64,000 nt of DNA, from the NCBI RefSeq assembly GCF_021917145.1, contig NC_061064.1:3645137-3709136 (forward strand), written 5' to 3'. Origin of the DNA: Hypomesus transpacificus. Taxonomy: Eukaryota > Chordata > Actinopteri > Osmeriformes > Osmeridae. The notes below the pieces were generated by a model. It saw only the letters and a list, made by a program, of their open reading frames with translations. It was not told the origin of the DNA and searched no databases. The position numbers and the translations under genes were made by a program. This document shows, in pieces, positions 62,601 through 64,000 of the stretch; within the stretch, counting starts at the first letter, position 1; every line of letters starts with the position of its first letter.

Positions 62601-63397
62601 TGACCACCGCTGCTAACCCTCTGCAGAAAACACCCCATCCTCCCCTTTAAACCTGGTGCCCTCCCGACAGCCCTGGAGTAAACAGAACATTCGGGAAACG
62701 GCACACAGCTTTAGAGTACAGTACATATGCGTGTTCCCTCTTTAGCAGAGTTGTGCTAGATGAAGTTCTGGGTGGAGGGGGGGGTGGGGGAGGGAGGGAA
62801 TTTCTCTGCCAGTGAATGCAAACAATCGGGCTGTTTGTACTTGAGCGAGGCCTGACGTCAGCAGGAGAGCCAGCGCCAGCCCAGGACGCCGTCCTGGAGC
62901 CCAGAGGTCACATTAAAACACTCCTGCCCGCCAGATCACAGGCTGTGCTGCCCCAGTAGTGCCCACAGCCAGCCAACTCAGAGGGGGCAAACAGGCTTGC
63001 ACGACGTCCAACAGGACTGAGAAATGGCCCAGCGCTGAGCACACTTCATGTGAAACGCCAACACTGGGGTTATTTGCCTTGTAGGCAGCATGACCGGGCG
63101 TATTACGTTGTATTAACAGGGAGCAGGGAAACGTCGGGATGATTTCAACCCTCCCTGCACGCTACAGGTCTATCATGGCATGAGTCACTGTTCCGTTCAC
63201 GCCGTGCCATTTGGACTGGATCAAAGCAGGGCTTGCTGATGTTTCCATGTGTGCGTGTGTGTGTGTGTGCGACCTCTTACATTGATGATGGAGTCCTTGA
63301 ATTTGATGTGGAGCCTGTAGTTGGAGATGGCGATGATGGCGTCATCGGCTCGGCCCAGGTGCTCCACCCCTTCCCCCTGAAGCGCTGGGAACGGCAC
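50683..63397 (-). CDS. mtmr4: Myotubularin-related protein 4, 16 exons seen, 5' end off the window
   Basis: Exons: 63281-63397, 60985-61067, 59997-60163, 59759-59855, 58310-58423, 58004-58203, 55824-55952, 55534-55645, 54786-54981, 54465-54650, 54061-54231, 53784-53938, 51703-53296, 51326-51436, 51094-51182 and 50683-50860. They give 3699 nt, 1232 residues. It is an endosomal lipid phosphatase acting on PI3P and PI(3,5)P2. In order: PH-GRAM, myotubularin phosphatase with C-x5-R (HCSDGWDRT, about residues 379-387), a long disordered proline-rich exon, a coiled coil (about 1061-1088) and a C-terminal FYVE finger (WVPD, RRHHCRNCG). The ending QLKKPIATASS separates MTMR4 from MTMR3. The first exon seen starts in phase 0 at VPFPALQGEG; about 30 N-terminal residues lie beyond the right edge. 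All junctions keep frame. The 1594-nt exon is very GC-rich with PQPLLQ repeats. The usual PPxY motif is VPAY here. Confidence 0.96.
52470..52535 (-). repeat. mtmr4: In-frame coding repeat (PQPLLQ units) in mtmr4
   Basis: Tandem 18-base units encode repeated P-Q-P-L-L-Q inside the disordered region of the large exon. They look like a recent in-frame expansion; human MTMR4 has no such array. Confidence 0.75.
53603..53775. repeat. GT-rich minisatellite in an mtmr4 intron
   Basis: (TG)n runs broken by repeated GTGACTGTG and GTGTCTG units, starting about 10 bases past a splice donor on the minus strand. They generate long histidine/threonine-rich false frames. Confidence 0.9.
54703..54730. repeat. 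(GT)n microsatellite in an mtmr4 intron
   Basis: A GT run followed by seven G, between the exons at 54465-54650 and 54786-54981. Confidence 0.9.
55384..55490. repeat. GA-rich minisatellite in an mtmr4 intron
   Basis: Units near GAGAGAGGAGGGGTA, repeated about seven times with drift, just upstream on the plus strand of the exon at 55534-55645. Confidence 0.85.
56277..56744. repeat. 21-bp minisatellite, about 22 copies, mtmr4 intron
   Basis: Tandem units near CTGCTAGCCCCAGACCCGACC, with one degenerate patch at about 56387-56410. Because 21 is a multiple of three, frames stay open over long spans on both strands (LAPDPTL-type peptides). There are no splice signals or family features, so this is not coding. 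Confidence 0.95.
57693..57994. repeat. 30-bp minisatellite, about 10 copies, mtmr4 intron
   Basis: Units near GTTGTGTTAGAGAGCAGGTG plus TACTGGGGAG, with small variants. The array ends less than 10 bases from the splice donor of the exon at 58004-58203. Open frames across it are artefacts. Confidence 0.95.
59413..59547. repeat. CT-rich repeat in an mtmr4 intron
   Basis: Imperfect units combining CAGTGTCTCTCTCTC, CCCTCTC runs and GAGCTGACA, about three copies. Confidence 0.75.
60443..60686. repeat. 40-bp minisatellite, 6 copies, mtmr4 intron
   Basis: Each 40-base unit starts CTTCTACACAGGG and ends CACGTCCCCTGTG. The junction CCCTGTG-CTTCTA-CACAGGG forms a short hairpin, so the array is a row of hairpins. 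Copies differ by a few bases. Confidence 0.93.
61079..61163. repeat. 12-bp minisatellite, about 7 copies, next to a splice acceptor
   Basis: Units of GAGGCAGTCAGA. On the minus strand these read CT-rich (TCTGACTGCCTC) and lie directly upstream of the acceptor of the exon at 60985-61067. Confidence 0.93.
62198..62222. repeat. G-run in an mtmr4 intron
   Basis: A near-pure G run running into GGGA repeats, in the intron between the exons at 60985-61067 and 63281-63397. Confidence 0.85.
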
Positions 63398-64000
63398 CTG
63401 GAGGGAAAGACAAACACAGACACACGCTCAGGACAACACGCCCCGTCAGCACACCTGTTGATAAACAACCAGCCGACCCCGTGGGGCTTTACGCACCGCC
63501 TCCGCCCGGTCTGCCTCCGCCGGCCTGCCTCGGCCTCAGCCTGACTGACAGAGGGCCATTTCTTATCACTGTCATCCAAGCTAAGATTGTTACGAGCTTA
63601 CGAGGAGATACGACACCAAGCTGGGCTAAACCGAGCCAAAGAACAGCTTAGGCAGCCATAATTATCCCGACCGCGGTGCATGATTGCTCCATTTGAGTAG
63701 AGGCCAAGATCTTGATTGTTTTGAAAACGTGGGGGGGGGGGGGGGGGGGGGTGAAATAGGATGTGCTTTAGTCGGTCCAATTAGCACGTACCTTAGAATA
63801 AAAGGATCTCTGTGAGCTAGGGGGCTCGTCGTCGAGCATGAGTGAGCGGGCAGGCGGCCCTGGTGGGCAGGAAGGAGGGCCGCGTCTACATGGCTCAAGC
63901 TACCCTCCGTGGCCCAGATAGCCTCCATTAACATTCCTGCAACGTGCCCATTTGATTGGTGCCCAGGCCCTGGGACCAGACCCCTGCATTAAAGTAATTG
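63398..64000 (-). other. mtmr4: mtmr4 intron reaching the right edge
   Basis: Upstream of the first visible mtmr4 exon I find no exon encoding the expected N-terminus (human begins with a GEEGPPSLEYIQAK-like segment), so this is intron. It holds a G-run at about 63730-63752. Confidence 0.6.

Overview
This window is nuclear DNA from a ray-finned (teleost) fish. Genes are split into short exons with GT-AG introns. Proteins match vertebrate families from end to end. Intergenic DNA is full of (CA)n/(TG)n microsatellites, minisatellites and a dispersed tRNA-derived SINE of the kind common in smelt-, pike- and salmon-like fishes. An osmerid-type fish is my best guess, but the sequence alone does not prove the species. 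All gene models were assembled by hand from exon translations, splice sites and reading phase; nothing was searched against a database.

Layout. 1-3.9 kb: microsatellites and one 144-bp perfect-armed foldback element, no gene seen. 4.5-5.5 kb (-): nhp2, four exons, H/ACA snoRNP protein. 6.5-6.7 kb (-): nupr1, one coding exon. 7.7-11.3 kb (+): vkorc1l1, three exons. 16.1-21.5 kb (-): gusb, twelve exons, lysosomal beta-glucuronidase, one intron of which needs a GC donor. 21.6-41 kb: about 19 kb with no recognisable gene, holding SINEs, other repeats and two exon-like pieces. 42.4-47.1 kb (-): a GPI-anchored carbonic anhydrase of the CA4 type, eight exons. 50.7-63.4 kb (-): mtmr4, sixteen exons seen, running off the right edge so that about 30 N-terminal residues are missing.

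The genes do not form a pathway. They are a mosaic of vertebrate synteny: VKORC1L1 and GUSB are neighbours on human 7q11, and CA4 and MTMR4 both lie on human 17q22-q23. The most interesting signals are in mtmr4. Several introns carry CA repeats or minisatellites directly against splice sites, and the PPxY motif known to bind NEDD4 in mammalian MTMR4 is not preserved. I found no prokaryotic-type system, CRISPR array, viral gene or transposase gene.
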